A DNA stretch of 39,367 nt, taken from positions 1 to 39,367 of the forward strand of contig WTHU01000027.1 in assembly GCA_011523005.1 (NCBI GenBank). The letters run 5' to 3'. Source of the stretch: Acidimicrobiales bacterium. Its GTDB lineage: Bacteria; Actinomycetota; Acidimicrobiia; Acidimicrobiales; UBA8592. Each line of letters begins with the position of its first letter. The first letter of the stretch is position 1. The position numbers were made by a program, and so were the translations under genes. This document shows, in pieces, positions 8,660 to 17,637 of this stretch. The notes beneath the pieces were generated by a model. The model saw only the letters and a program-made list of their open reading frames with translations, did not search any database and was not told where the DNA came from.

Positions 8660-9859
8660 TTAACGGTTTATGATGAAGATGCCTGACCGCACTTTCGGTT
8701 CAAAGTACGTTGATTTTGGTGGAAGCGTTTTTTTTCTATTAATAATTGCTTGAAGTTGATCCATGCTGACGGGGTGTAAAGCGAATGCGACTCCGCCCTC
8801 ACTTTGGGTGATTGATTCTAGGTAGCTTAATGGAATTGTGCCTGGCAAGTAGTGGAGTCTCCCATCTGATCCTTCCTCATCGACTTCAAGGATGGGGTGT
8901 AATATTCTCTTTTGTAGAATTACAGCGTCTAATTCTGATGGGTGTATGCGCTGCGGGGAAAGCTTATACCAGCTACCGTCAAGAAACATACTGAATTGGC
9001 CTGCATACTCTGGTTCATGCCCTTCGGTATCTTTGACTGGTTCGATATGGAAATCCATTTCTGCAATGCGCGTTGTCAAGCTTTTTGGTGTCAAATTATT
9101 TAGATCTGAAACATGCCTGTGGAAGGATCTGATTTTCAATTCATCAGCTGAGAATAGTGCGCCTAGTATCTTACTAAAGCGTTCGCTCCTGCCAGAGCGG
9201 TCCCAGACCGTGTAACTTGCATTCATTCTATGATGTCCATCAACTATGAAGGTGGCTTTATCCTGAAAGAGAATTAACAACTTGTCTGCGATTTGGTCTG
9301 GTACTCGCCATATGGTTTGTTCTAGATTGTCTTCCCTGCAGAAGTCCAGAATGGGTTTAAACTCCATAGCTTCTTGAATGAGAGCATTGACCGCTTCATC
9401 ATTATCATATGCAAGCGCTACTGGCGAGGAATGTATCCCGATATTTTCCAAATGGTTTGCGAGATCATTAGCTCGAAATTCTCGTGTTCTTTCGTGAGGG
9501 ATAACTCGACCGTCTTCGAATGCTTCAATTGAAATGTCTCCAACGATAGCTGTTTGGCGGTGGCCCTCGTAGGTTAATCGATAAAGGTAAAGTGCCGAAT
9601 TAAGTGTCTGGGAATATACTCCAGCATCAAATAATCTTTTCAGCGCTTCATTATTAGCGGCTGTTCTGTTCTCTGCCGGAAGAGAGGATTTTGCACTGGT
9701 CACATGCAGGAAAACGTATGGATCCTCATCCATCAGTTTCTCTCTCTCGGTTGCTCGTAACATGTCATATGCAGGTGACACAACACGTTCAGCCCATTCA
9801 GGCTTTACCAATTTGGCTGAGACTTTATCTAGAAGTTTGGCTTTAGACACTTTTCGCAT
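8660..9859 (-). CDS. DUF1015 family protein
   Basis: VVSPAYDML, FLHVTSAKSSLP, HERT, TFIVDGHHRMNASYTV, ALFSADELKIRSFHR are DUF1015 features. Confidence 0.85.
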   Translation of the reverse strand: MRKVSKAKLLDKVSAKLVKPEWAERVVSPAYDMLRATEREKLMDEDPYVFLHVTSAKSSLPAENRTAANNEALKRLFDAGVYSQTLNSALYLYRLTYEGHRQTAIVGDISIEAFEDGRVIPHERTREFRANDLANHLENIGIHSSPVALAYDNDEAVNALIQEAMEFKPILDFCREDNLEQTIWRVPDQIADKLLILFQDKATFIVDGHHRMNASYTVWDRSGRSERFSKILGALFSADELKIRSFHRHVSDLNNLTPKSLTTRIAEMDFHIEPVKDTEGHEPEYAGQFSMFLDGSWYKLSPQRIHPSELDAVILQKRILHPILEVDEEGSDGRLHYLPGTIPLSYLESITQSEGGVAFALHPVSMDQLQAIINRKKTLPPKSTYFEPKVRSGIFIINR

Positions 9860-11081
9860 TCCTTTGGTCTAGTAGCGAAACCCCGAGGACATTATCTAGT
9901 GAGAGTAAATTCTCATAAAGGTCTGATGGAATGTTTCCAGCGACTTCGATAGTTGAAACTGCTGCATTTTTTCCTGCAAAAACTTTGTTGTCCATGTATT
10001 GGACGTTTAGTTCAGCGGCTCGCAGGGATGATAAGACGGAGGCAAGGACTCCTACCCGGTCAAGGTGCCGAACTCTTACTTGTGAGGTGCCATCACCTGC
10101 TGGTGATTGGTTGACACAATTTAGGGGTGATCCTTGTTCAAAGCTTATTATGACATCAAGGATCCCTTGCGATATCGCTTTACTGGCTTGAGTGGTAGAT
10201 GCACCTATGTGGTGGCTACCGACAACTGAGAGATTGCTGGCAACTTGTGAGCGGAAGCTACCCTCTCCCTTTGCTGGTTCATCTCGGAAGACGTCAAGGC
10301 CAGCTTTAAGGCCGCGCTTGCTGATCGCTTCAAGGAGTGCTTCTTCGTCAACTATTTCGCCACGGCTTGTGTTGATGAGGATTGCGTCATCCATAAAGTA
10401 TTGAAGTAAGTCACGATTGATTAGTGCATGTGTCTCATTGTTATATGGAACGTGCACCGAGACTATGTTGCTTTGAGAGACAAGGTCTTCTTTCGTATCG
10501 ACTAATTTGATTCCGATTTGACGGATTTTTTGTTCGACTTGAGGCGTTCTTCCAGATTTCCTCTCCCCCATGATATTTATTCCGAATGCCTTTGCTCTTT
10601 CAGCTACAGATAATCCGATATCGCCTAACCCAATGATTCCCATTGTTTTACCTTGCAGCCCTTCGGCTTTCGAATACAGTTTTTTATTCCATATCCCTTC
10701 TCGAAGATCAATTACTCCATCAGCTATTCGACGATCTATGGCAAGCAATAGGCCGAAAGTCAACTCAGCAACTGCTACTGCGTTTTTTCCTGGTATGTTG
10801 CAAACATAGATGCCTTGACTTGATGCAGCTTCAACATCAATTGTGTCTGTCCCCGCACCTGCTCTAATGATTAACTCAAGTGAGTTCGCTTTCGATATGG
10901 TCTCCGCGACTACTCTTGTGCTTCGCACGACAAGAACTTCAACACCAGCTAAATGCTCATACAAGTCATCGGAGGTGCAAGCCGGATTTAGGGTGACTTC
11001 ATGCCCTAGATTTTCTAAGCCTGAAATTGCTGACGGGTGGACTTTGTCCGCTATTAGAATTTTCATTTTTCTCCTTACCAA
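9843..11081 (-). CDS. serA: D-3-phosphoglycerate dehydrogenase-like 2-hydroxyacid dehydrogenase with C-terminal ACT-like segment
   Basis: ILIADKVHPSAISGLENLG, RAGAGTDTIDVEAASSQGIYVCNIPGKNAVAVAELTFGLLLAIDR, GKTMGIIGLGDIG, NTSRGEIVDEEALLEA, LDVFRDEP. Confidence 0.85.
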   Translation of the reverse strand: MVRRKMKILIADKVHPSAISGLENLGHEVTLNPACTSDDLYEHLAGVEVLVVRSTRVVAETISKANSLELIIRAGAGTDTIDVEAASSQGIYVCNIPGKNAVAVAELTFGLLLAIDRRIADGVIDLREGIWNKKLYSKAEGLQGKTMGIIGLGDIGLSVAERAKAFGINIMGERKSGRTPQVEQKIRQIGIKLVDTKEDLVSQSNIVSVHVPYNNETHALINRDLLQYFMDDAILINTSRGEIVDEEALLEAISKRGLKAGLDVFRDEPAKGEGSFRSQVASNLSVVGSHHIGASTTQASKAISQGILDVIISFEQGSPLNCVNQSPAGDGTSQVRVRHLDRVGVLASVLSSLRAAELNVQYMDNKVFAGKNAAVSTIEVAGNIPSDLYENLLSLDNVLGVSLLDQRNAKSV

Positions 11082-11224
11082 GCAAAGCGCCGGCGTTTGC
11101 GGGCGTTTCGGTCAATAACTACATACAGTCTAATTGTTTTTTGACGTTGATCACTACAACAGTCGTCATGATTCACGCTCGCGCTGTTTCATGAGTTAAT
11201 GTACACACATACTCAAGGAGAAAA

Positions 11225-11731
11225 ATGAGCGCGGAACGTGAAAATCTGACATGGGAAAATTATGGAACAGCTGCTAGAGATCTGGCGAAAATAGTCGCTG
11301 ATGATAATTATCAACCCGATATTATTTTAGCTATTGCTCGAGGGGGTCTTTTTGTTGCTGGTTCGCTTGGCTACGCCTTATCTGTCAAGAATTTATATGT
11401 AATGAATGTCGAGTATTACACAGGCGTTGAGGAAAGATTAGATGTCCCTGTGGCCTTGCCCCCTTATCTTGATTCGATTGATCTTCGTAACGCGCGAGTG
11501 TTGATTGCTGATGATGTCGCTGATACGGGTGCCACTCTTGCTTATGTCCATGAGTTCTGCAAGAGCGAGGTTGCTGATGTTAGGAGCGCTGTTTTGTATG
11601 AAAAGAGCCCTTCAATTATTAAATGTGAATATGTCTGGAAAAGAACTGATAATTGGATTAATTTTCCTTGGTCTACTGAGGAGCCTCTATTGCCACCATC
11701 TGATGGAAGAGCAATTATTCTTGATGCGTGA
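11225..11731 (+). CDS. purine phosphoribosyltransferase-like protein
   Basis: IILAIARGGLFVAGSLGYAL and VLIADDVADTGATLAYV (PRPP loop). Good RBS (AAGGAG) upstream of ATG. Confidence 0.85.
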   Translation: MSAERENLTWENYGTAARDLAKIVADDNYQPDIILAIARGGLFVAGSLGYALSVKNLYVMNVEYYTGVEERLDVPVALPPYLDSIDLRNARVLIADDVADTGATLAYVHEFCKSEVADVRSAVLYEKSPSIIKCEYVWKRTDNWINFPWSTEEPLLPPSDGRAIILDA

Positions 11732-11799
11732 CGTCTGATTAGATTAGTCACGGCGTAAATCGTTCCGTAGCATTCGTCTTCTCGGTAGCATGATTATGT

Positions 11800-12648
11800 A
11801 TGAATTTTCTAATTGCTTCCTCAACCGAGGATCTCTGTGAGTTATTAGCAGAGGATCCTTCGCGCCAACTTCTAGCCGGAGGAACCGATTTCATGGTGGA
11901 GGTTAACTTTAGGCATCGAGATGTTTCCGAAGTTATTGCCATTGACCGTATTGAGGAGCTCAAACAATGGAGGCATGATGGTGATTCTGTGCTTATAGGT
12001 TCCTGCGTTACTTATCGCGAAATCGAGCGTGGGGCTCTGTCAACGCTCATTCCGGCGCTTGCTCAGTCAGCAAGAACTATAGGATCGCCCCAGATACGAA
12101 ACACTGGAACTATTGGAGGGAACCTGGCAACGGCATCACCTGCCGGAGATATGATCCCTGTGTTGTTAGCATTAGGAGCTCTAGTTAATGTCAGAAGTAG
12201 ATCTGGAGTCAGACAATTACAGGTAGATGAACTAATTACCGGTGTAAAAACTAATTCGCTTCGTGAGGATGAGTTTATTGAATCAGTTCGCGTTCCAGTG
12301 CTTCGCGGTCCGCAAGAGTTTCTAAAAGTGGGTCCGAGAAACGCTATGGTTATCTCTGTTAGCTCTTTAGCCATGGTGACTGATATTGATAAAGAGTACA
12401 TTGGTATCGCATTAGGATCTGTTTCTGCATCGCCATGTCGGTCCACGGACGCTGAGTCTTTTATTTCTGAGAATATTGACTGGAACAGCATGACAGTTAG
12501 ATCTGGGGCTATCGATAATTTTGAACGGCTAGTCAGAGAGTCTGCTAGCCCTATAGACGACCACAGAAGTTCCAGTGCGTATCGAACCCATACCATTGGT
12601 GTACTAGGTCGACGTGCTTTGTTGAGAATATTTAGATTGGAAAACTAA
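11800..12648 (+). CDS. xanthine dehydrogenase family FAD-binding subunit (CoxM/XdhB type)
   Basis: LLAGGTDFMVEVNFRH, IGSCVTYREIE, IGSPQIRNTGTIGGNLATASPAGDMIPVLLALGALVNV. Confidence 0.92.
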   Translation: MNFLIASSTEDLCELLAEDPSRQLLAGGTDFMVEVNFRHRDVSEVIAIDRIEELKQWRHDGDSVLIGSCVTYREIERGALSTLIPALAQSARTIGSPQIRNTGTIGGNLATASPAGDMIPVLLALGALVNVRSRSGVRQLQVDELITGVKTNSLREDEFIESVRVPVLRGPQEFLKVGPRNAMVISVSSLAMVTDIDKEYIGIALGSVSASPCRSTDAESFISENIDWNSMTVRSGAIDNFERLVRESASPIDDHRSSSAYRTHTIGVLGRRALLRIFRLEN

Positions 12649-13145
12649 TGGGTATTGCTCAGGAATCTAATCAGTACGAACTAACTGTAAATGACTCAAA
12701 GTATGTGATCTCCGGTTCCTGGCTTGGGGAAAGTTTACTTTATGTCCTCCGAGAGAGGTTAGGTCTGTATGGGTCAAAAAATGCTTGCGAGCAAGGTGAG
12801 TGTGGTTCGTGCTCTGTAATGATGGACGATGTTTTAGTGTGTTCTTGTTTAGTTCTTGCTGCCAATGCTGAAGGTCGAGCAATTAAGACTATCGAATCTG
12901 TTGCTGAGGGAAGTCAACTTTCAGATGTCCAAGAAGCATTTATTGACACTGGAGCAATTCAATGCGGATTTTGCACACCGGGGCTGTTGGTGACAATTCA
13001 TGATTTTCTAGACTCAAACCCTGAGCCTGAAGAATCGGAAATTAAGGAAGCAATTTCGGGAAACCTATGTAGATGCACAGGCTATGGGCGCATTGTTGAG
13101 GCTGTTCAGTTAGTTTCAATAAGACGATCAGGGCGAGATATCTGA
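12648..13145 (+). CDS. xanthine dehydrogenase family [2Fe-2S] subunit (CoxS/XdhC-type small subunit)
   Basis: NACEQGECGSCSVMMDDVLVCSC, IQCGFCTPG, NLCRCTGYGRIVEAV: all eight Cys ligands retained. TAATG overlap with upstream gene. Confidence 0.95.
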   Translation: MGIAQESNQYELTVNDSKYVISGSWLGESLLYVLRERLGLYGSKNACEQGECGSCSVMMDDVLVCSCLVLAANAEGRAIKTIESVAEGSQLSDVQEAFIDTGAIQCGFCTPGLLVTIHDFLDSNPEPEESEIKEAISGNLCRCTGYGRIVEAVQLVSIRRSGRDI

Positions 13146-15403
13146 TGTCGCTTCTTGAGGAGGGTATCGCATCTGCTGCAGGGGTTGGAATATCGGCCAC
13201 TAGGCCAGATGGGAAAGAAAAGGCACGAGGTGATTTTTTATTCTCAAATGACCTAAGTGCGGAGGACATGCTTTGGGGTCAAACTTTGCGGTCTCCATAC
13301 CCCTCAGCAAAGATCAGGAAAATTGATTTTTCGCAAGCCCTTGCAATTGATGGTGTCCATGCGATTCTGACTGCTGATGATGTCCCCGGAGAGAACATAT
13401 TCGGTTTAGAGCACCCTGATCAGCCTGTTTTAGCCTTTGACATAGTTCGTTATGTCGGTGAACCAGTTGCGATTGTGGCGGCGACCCACCCAGAAGTTGC
13501 TAAAAGTGCGGTTGATGCAATCTATGTGGATTATGAACAGTTAGACCCGCTAGTAAACAGCCAAGAAGCAATTGAAGCAGCGCCTATTCACCCAGAAGGT
13601 AATGTAATACGTCATTTAGTTATAAACCATGGCGACCCTGATGCAGTCGGGAATATCACCGTTGAAGGCGAGTATGAGGTTGGCATGCAGGATCAAGCAT
13701 TTCTTGGGACAGAGTCAGGGATTGCTTTCCCCTCTGCTGATGGCGGGGTTGATCTACATATATCAACACAGTGGCTTCATTCTGATAGAGACCAAGTAGC
13801 ATCCGCTTTAAATTTACCTGAAGACCTTGTGAGAGTAACTCTCGCAGGTGTTGGAGGTGCTTTTGGGGGAAGGGAGGATGTCAGCATGCATGTGCATCTT
13901 TGCATGCTTGCGTTGCATACGGGGCGACCAGTCAAAATGGTTTATGACCGTAACGAGTCATTTCTCGGTCACGTGCATCGTCACCCTGCAAAAATATGGT
14001 TCCGCCATTCCGCAGATGAGTCTGGTGCACTGGTTAAGGTTGAAGCTAAGGTGATCCTTGATGGAGGTGCGTATGCTTCTACAACGTCAGCTGTTTTAGC
14101 AAACGCTTGTTGCTTTTCTGTAGGTCCTTATCGTGTTCCTAATGCTCTCATTGAAGGGTGGGGTGTGAGAACGAATAACCCACCGTGTGGAGCGATGCGA
14201 GGTTTCGGGAACGTCCAAACCTGTTTTGCTGCTGAGGCGCAGATGGACAAGTTAGCTAGAGCTTTATCCATGGATCCAGTTGAGTTAAGACTATTAAACG
14301 CCCTCAAATCTGGCGATACTCTGATTACTGGTCAAAAAATTACTGGAACTGCTCCGGTAAAAGAAGTGCTGACTTCTCTTTCAGAACATCCAATCCCCAA
14401 AGGCGTTAAAGGTGACCTATTGGAATTACCGGGGGGAACAGGAAGAACAACTGATAATTCACATGTGAAGCGAGGTATTGGGTTCGCAGCTTCAATAAAG
14501 AATTTGATGTTTTCAGAGGGCTTTGATGACTTTTCTGAGGCACGTTGCATAGTTGTAGATGGTGAAGTATCGATTCAGTCAGCGTGTGTTGAGGTTGGAC
14601 AAGGTTTCGTTACTTTAGTGAACCAGATCGTTGAAGAAACTCTTGGGGTATCTGAAGCGGTTATCCTTCCTGTGGATACTTCAATAGGTTCTGCAGGTTC
14701 AACGTCGGCTAGTAGGCAAACTTGGATGTCTGGTGGGGCGGTTTTGAAAGCGTGTGAAGCTGTGGTTAATGCATTGATATTGGAGTTACAGAATGAGAAC
14801 GGCGGTGAGTATGAAAAAGTTGGATTGAATCTGGTTCCAAAAGATGGGTCGGATTCAATTTCGATTGCTGTAGCGCTACGAGGACGTAATTTTGATGAGC
14901 ATGTCACACATCGGCATTTGCCCACATTTCCGCTTGATCATAATGGGCAAGGAAATGCGCATGTTTCATTTGCCTTTGCTGCTCACAGGGCTGTCGTTGA
15001 TGTAGACCAAGAATTAGGTTTAGTGCGCGTCGTTGAAATCGCTACTTCCCAAGATGTTGGACGGATTTTGAATCCCGTTCAGGCTAGAGGTCAAATTGAA
15101 GGAGGAGTAGCTCAGGGATTAGGTCTTGCCTTGCTTGAAGAGCTTGTTCTTATCGATGGCAAAATAGCTAATGCTAATTTCACTGATTACCTCCTTCCCA
15201 CAGCGATGGACACTCCACCAATTGAGATCGCTGCGTTTATTGAGCAACCCGAACCGGGTGCTCCATTTGGAGCTAAAGGTATTGGCGAGCCGCCTGTCAT
15301 CTCGTCCACTCCAGCTATTGTCGCCGCAATTCGAGATGCTACTGGATTTGAACTCAATCGGGTGCCCATTAAACCAGAGGATATAGCCCTTAATGGGTTA
15401 TAA
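13145..15403 (+). CDS. xanthine dehydrogenase family molybdopterin-binding subunit
   Basis: GVGGAFGGREDVSMH, GAMRGFGNVQT, GSTSASRQTWMSGGA, APFGAKGIGEPPVISS. TGATG overlap with upstream gene. Confidence 0.95.
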   Translation: MSLLEEGIASAAGVGISATRPDGKEKARGDFLFSNDLSAEDMLWGQTLRSPYPSAKIRKIDFSQALAIDGVHAILTADDVPGENIFGLEHPDQPVLAFDIVRYVGEPVAIVAATHPEVAKSAVDAIYVDYEQLDPLVNSQEAIEAAPIHPEGNVIRHLVINHGDPDAVGNITVEGEYEVGMQDQAFLGTESGIAFPSADGGVDLHISTQWLHSDRDQVASALNLPEDLVRVTLAGVGGAFGGREDVSMHVHLCMLALHTGRPVKMVYDRNESFLGHVHRHPAKIWFRHSADESGALVKVEAKVILDGGAYASTTSAVLANACCFSVGPYRVPNALIEGWGVRTNNPPCGAMRGFGNVQTCFAAEAQMDKLARALSMDPVELRLLNALKSGDTLITGQKITGTAPVKEVLTSLSEHPIPKGVKGDLLELPGGTGRTTDNSHVKRGIGFAASIKNLMFSEGFDDFSEARCIVVDGEVSIQSACVEVGQGFVTLVNQIVEETLGVSEAVILPVDTSIGSAGSTSASRQTWMSGGAVLKACEAVVNALILELQNENGGEYEKVGLNLVPKDGSDSISIAVALRGRNFDEHVTHRHLPTFPLDHNGQGNAHVSFAFAAHRAVVDVDQELGLVRVVEIATSQDVGRILNPVQARGQIEGGVAQGLGLALLEELVLIDGKIANANFTDYLLPTAMDTPPIEIAAFIEQPEPGAPFGAKGIGEPPVISSTPAIVAAIRDATGFELNRVPIKPEDIALNGL

Positions 15404-15452
15404 AACTATCGGCTTTCCCCTAGGTTAAAAACCAAAAGAAATGTAGAATTCT

Positions 15453-16706
15453 ATGGTGGGCATGCTTTATGTTAACAGCGAGCGCCTGTGGGGGCGAATA
15501 AATGATTTAGCACAAGTTGGGGCTATTGATGGGACACTGGGGTGTTCTCGACTTGCATTGACTGATGAAGATGCTGAAGGAAGACGTCTTGTGATCACTT
15601 GGATGCAGGACTTAGGAATGGATATCGCAATTGATGGAATCGGCAATGTAGTAGGTACGTGGTACGGTCCTGATACGGATCGGGATTTACCTGCAGTTAT
15701 GACGGGAAGCCATATTGACACGGTCAAAACTGGAGGGCGATTTGATGGCAATTTAGGTGTTCTCGCTGGTTTGGAAGTAATTGAAACGATTGCTGAGCAG
15801 GGTCTCTCCCCTGTACATCCAATCTCGGTTGGTTTTTTTACAGGAGAGGAGGGATCCCGATACGCTCCTGACATGCTCGGAAGTCTTGTCTATGTTGGTG
15901 GGCTTGGGCTTGAATCAGCCCTTGATATTAGTGGCATTGATGGCACGAAAGTTGGAGAAGAACTCGACAGAATTGATTTTCGAGGCCAATCTCCATGTCC
16001 GGGCCCGATCCCGAAAGCCTTCATCGAGTTACATATTGAGCAGGGGCCGATTCTAGAAGCGGAAAATATTTCAATAGGGGCGGTGGACAGTGTTCAGGGA
16101 ATAAGTTGGACACAGATTACTATTGAGGGGCAATCCAACCATGCCGGTACTACTCCTATGCATATGCGGCATGATGCCGGTTGGGTTGCAGGAGAGATCA
16201 CATCTTACGTTCGTCACTTGGTTAGCGAGATTGGTGGCAATCAAGTCGGGACAGTCGGAAAAATTGACCTCGTCCCCAATCTCGTAAATGTGGTCGCATC
16301 AAAGGCTACTTTGACCGTTGATCTTCGTAATACTGATGACGAGATTCTCAAACACGCTGAACAAGAGCTTGCGAATTTCTGCGATACCTTGAGCTCTCAA
16401 GAAAAAGTTCAGATCCACCGAGAGGTCTTGGCACGTTTTGAACCAGTTGCGTTTGATAAAGCGTTAGTCGGTGAAGTTATACGCGTCTCTGAGGCATTAG
16501 ACATATCGGTTAAGCAAATGACTTCAGGCGCGGGTCATGATGCTCAGATGTTCGCAAGAGTTTGTCCAGCAGCAATGATTTTTGTTCCTAGTGAGAATGG
16601 TTTATCCCATAACCCCGCCGAATTTACATCTCAAAGGGAGATTGAAGATGGGAGTAATGTGTTACTTCAAATAATGGCTAAGCTTTCTGGACTTCGCCAT
16701 GACTGA
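15453..16706 (+). CDS. M20-type Zn-dependent amidohydrolase: allantoate amidohydrolase / N-carbamoyl-L-amino-acid hydrolase
   Basis: TGSHIDTVKTGGRFDGNLGVLAGLE, FTGEEGSRY, ELHIEQGPILEAENISIGAVDSVQG, SNHAGTTPMHMRHDA, SGAGHDAQMFA, GLSHNPAEFT. Confidence 0.92.
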   Translation: MVGMLYVNSERLWGRINDLAQVGAIDGTLGCSRLALTDEDAEGRRLVITWMQDLGMDIAIDGIGNVVGTWYGPDTDRDLPAVMTGSHIDTVKTGGRFDGNLGVLAGLEVIETIAEQGLSPVHPISVGFFTGEEGSRYAPDMLGSLVYVGGLGLESALDISGIDGTKVGEELDRIDFRGQSPCPGPIPKAFIELHIEQGPILEAENISIGAVDSVQGISWTQITIEGQSNHAGTTPMHMRHDAGWVAGEITSYVRHLVSEIGGNQVGTVGKIDLVPNLVNVVASKATLTVDLRNTDDEILKHAEQELANFCDTLSSQEKVQIHREVLARFEPVAFDKALVGEVIRVSEALDISVKQMTSGAGHDAQMFARVCPAAMIFVPSENGLSHNPAEFTSQREIEDGSNVLLQIMAKLSGLRHD

Positions 16707-17637
16707 GAGAAGTTTACGAGTAGCCGCTGCCCAAATGGGTCCAATTGAAAAGGGCGATTCTAAGTCGGCAGTTGTCGACAGACTTATTACCCTTCTCAGT
16801 CTGGCGTCGGAGGATAACGTAGATCTGATTGTTTACCCAGAATTGGCGCTTACCACTTTTTTCCCTAGATGGTTTGTTGAGAATGAGAATGATCTTGAGT
16901 TGGAATCTTTCTTTGAAGCCAATATGCCAACTCCTGAAACTGAGCCGCTCTTTTTGAAAGCGAAACAGCTAGGGGTTGGGTTTTGCTTAGGTTACGCCGA
17001 ACTTACTGAGGAGGGCGAAAGATACAACACACAAATTTTAGTAGATAACGTGGGAAACATTGTCGGAAAGTACAGAAAAGTGCATCTTCCTGGACATGAG
17101 GAACATGAACCATGGAGGAAATTTCAGCACCTTGAGAGACGTTATTTCCAAGCAGGCGATTCGTTCCCTACCTGGCGAGCTTTTGGAGGCATTGTGGGCA
17201 TGGCGATTTGCAATGACCGTCGTTGGTCAGAGACCTACCGTTCGCTTGCTCTTGGCGGAGCTGAGTTGATCTTGATCGGCTACAACACACCAATCCACTA
17301 TGCACCTGACCCTTCACAAGATAAGCTAGCTTCCTTCCATAGTCGTTTAGTTATGCAATCAGGTGCTTACCAAAATGGATGCTACGTGGTTGGCGTTGCA
17401 AAGGGCGGGATGGAAGAAGGTGTCGAATCATTATCAGATTCATGCATTATTAGTCCGAGTGGTGAAATTCTAGCGGAGGCTAAAACTGATGGGGATGAGT
17501 TGGTTATCGCTGATATTGATTTAGATATCTGCAAGAATTACAAAGAAACATTATTTGATTTCGCTCGTTACCGAAGACCGGAAGCATATAAGGCTATTAC
17601 TAACCAGACAGGGGCTATTTCCCCGAAAGAATTATGA
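16699..17637 (+). CDS. N-carbamoyl-D-amino-acid hydrolase (nitrilase superfamily)
   Basis: YPELALTTFFPRW, GKYRKVHLPGHEEHEPWRKFQHLERRYFQAGD, AICNDRRWSETYR, GYNTPIHY closely follow D-carbamoylase motifs; Glu-Lys-Cys triad intact. Confidence 0.88.
   Translation: MTERSLRVAAAQMGPIEKGDSKSAVVDRLITLLSLASEDNVDLIVYPELALTTFFPRWFVENENDLELESFFEANMPTPETEPLFLKAKQLGVGFCLGYAELTEEGERYNTQILVDNVGNIVGKYRKVHLPGHEEHEPWRKFQHLERRYFQAGDSFPTWRAFGGIVGMAICNDRRWSETYRSLALGGAELILIGYNTPIHYAPDPSQDKLASFHSRLVMQSGAYQNGCYVVGVAKGGMEEGVESLSDSCIISPSGEILAEAKTDGDELVIADIDLDICKNYKETLFDFARYRRPEAYKAITNQTGAISPKEL

Noticed and set aside
12063-12596. Minus-strand 177-aa ORF
   Set aside because: Antisense to the well-supported FAD-binding subunit 11800..12648; no domain signal.
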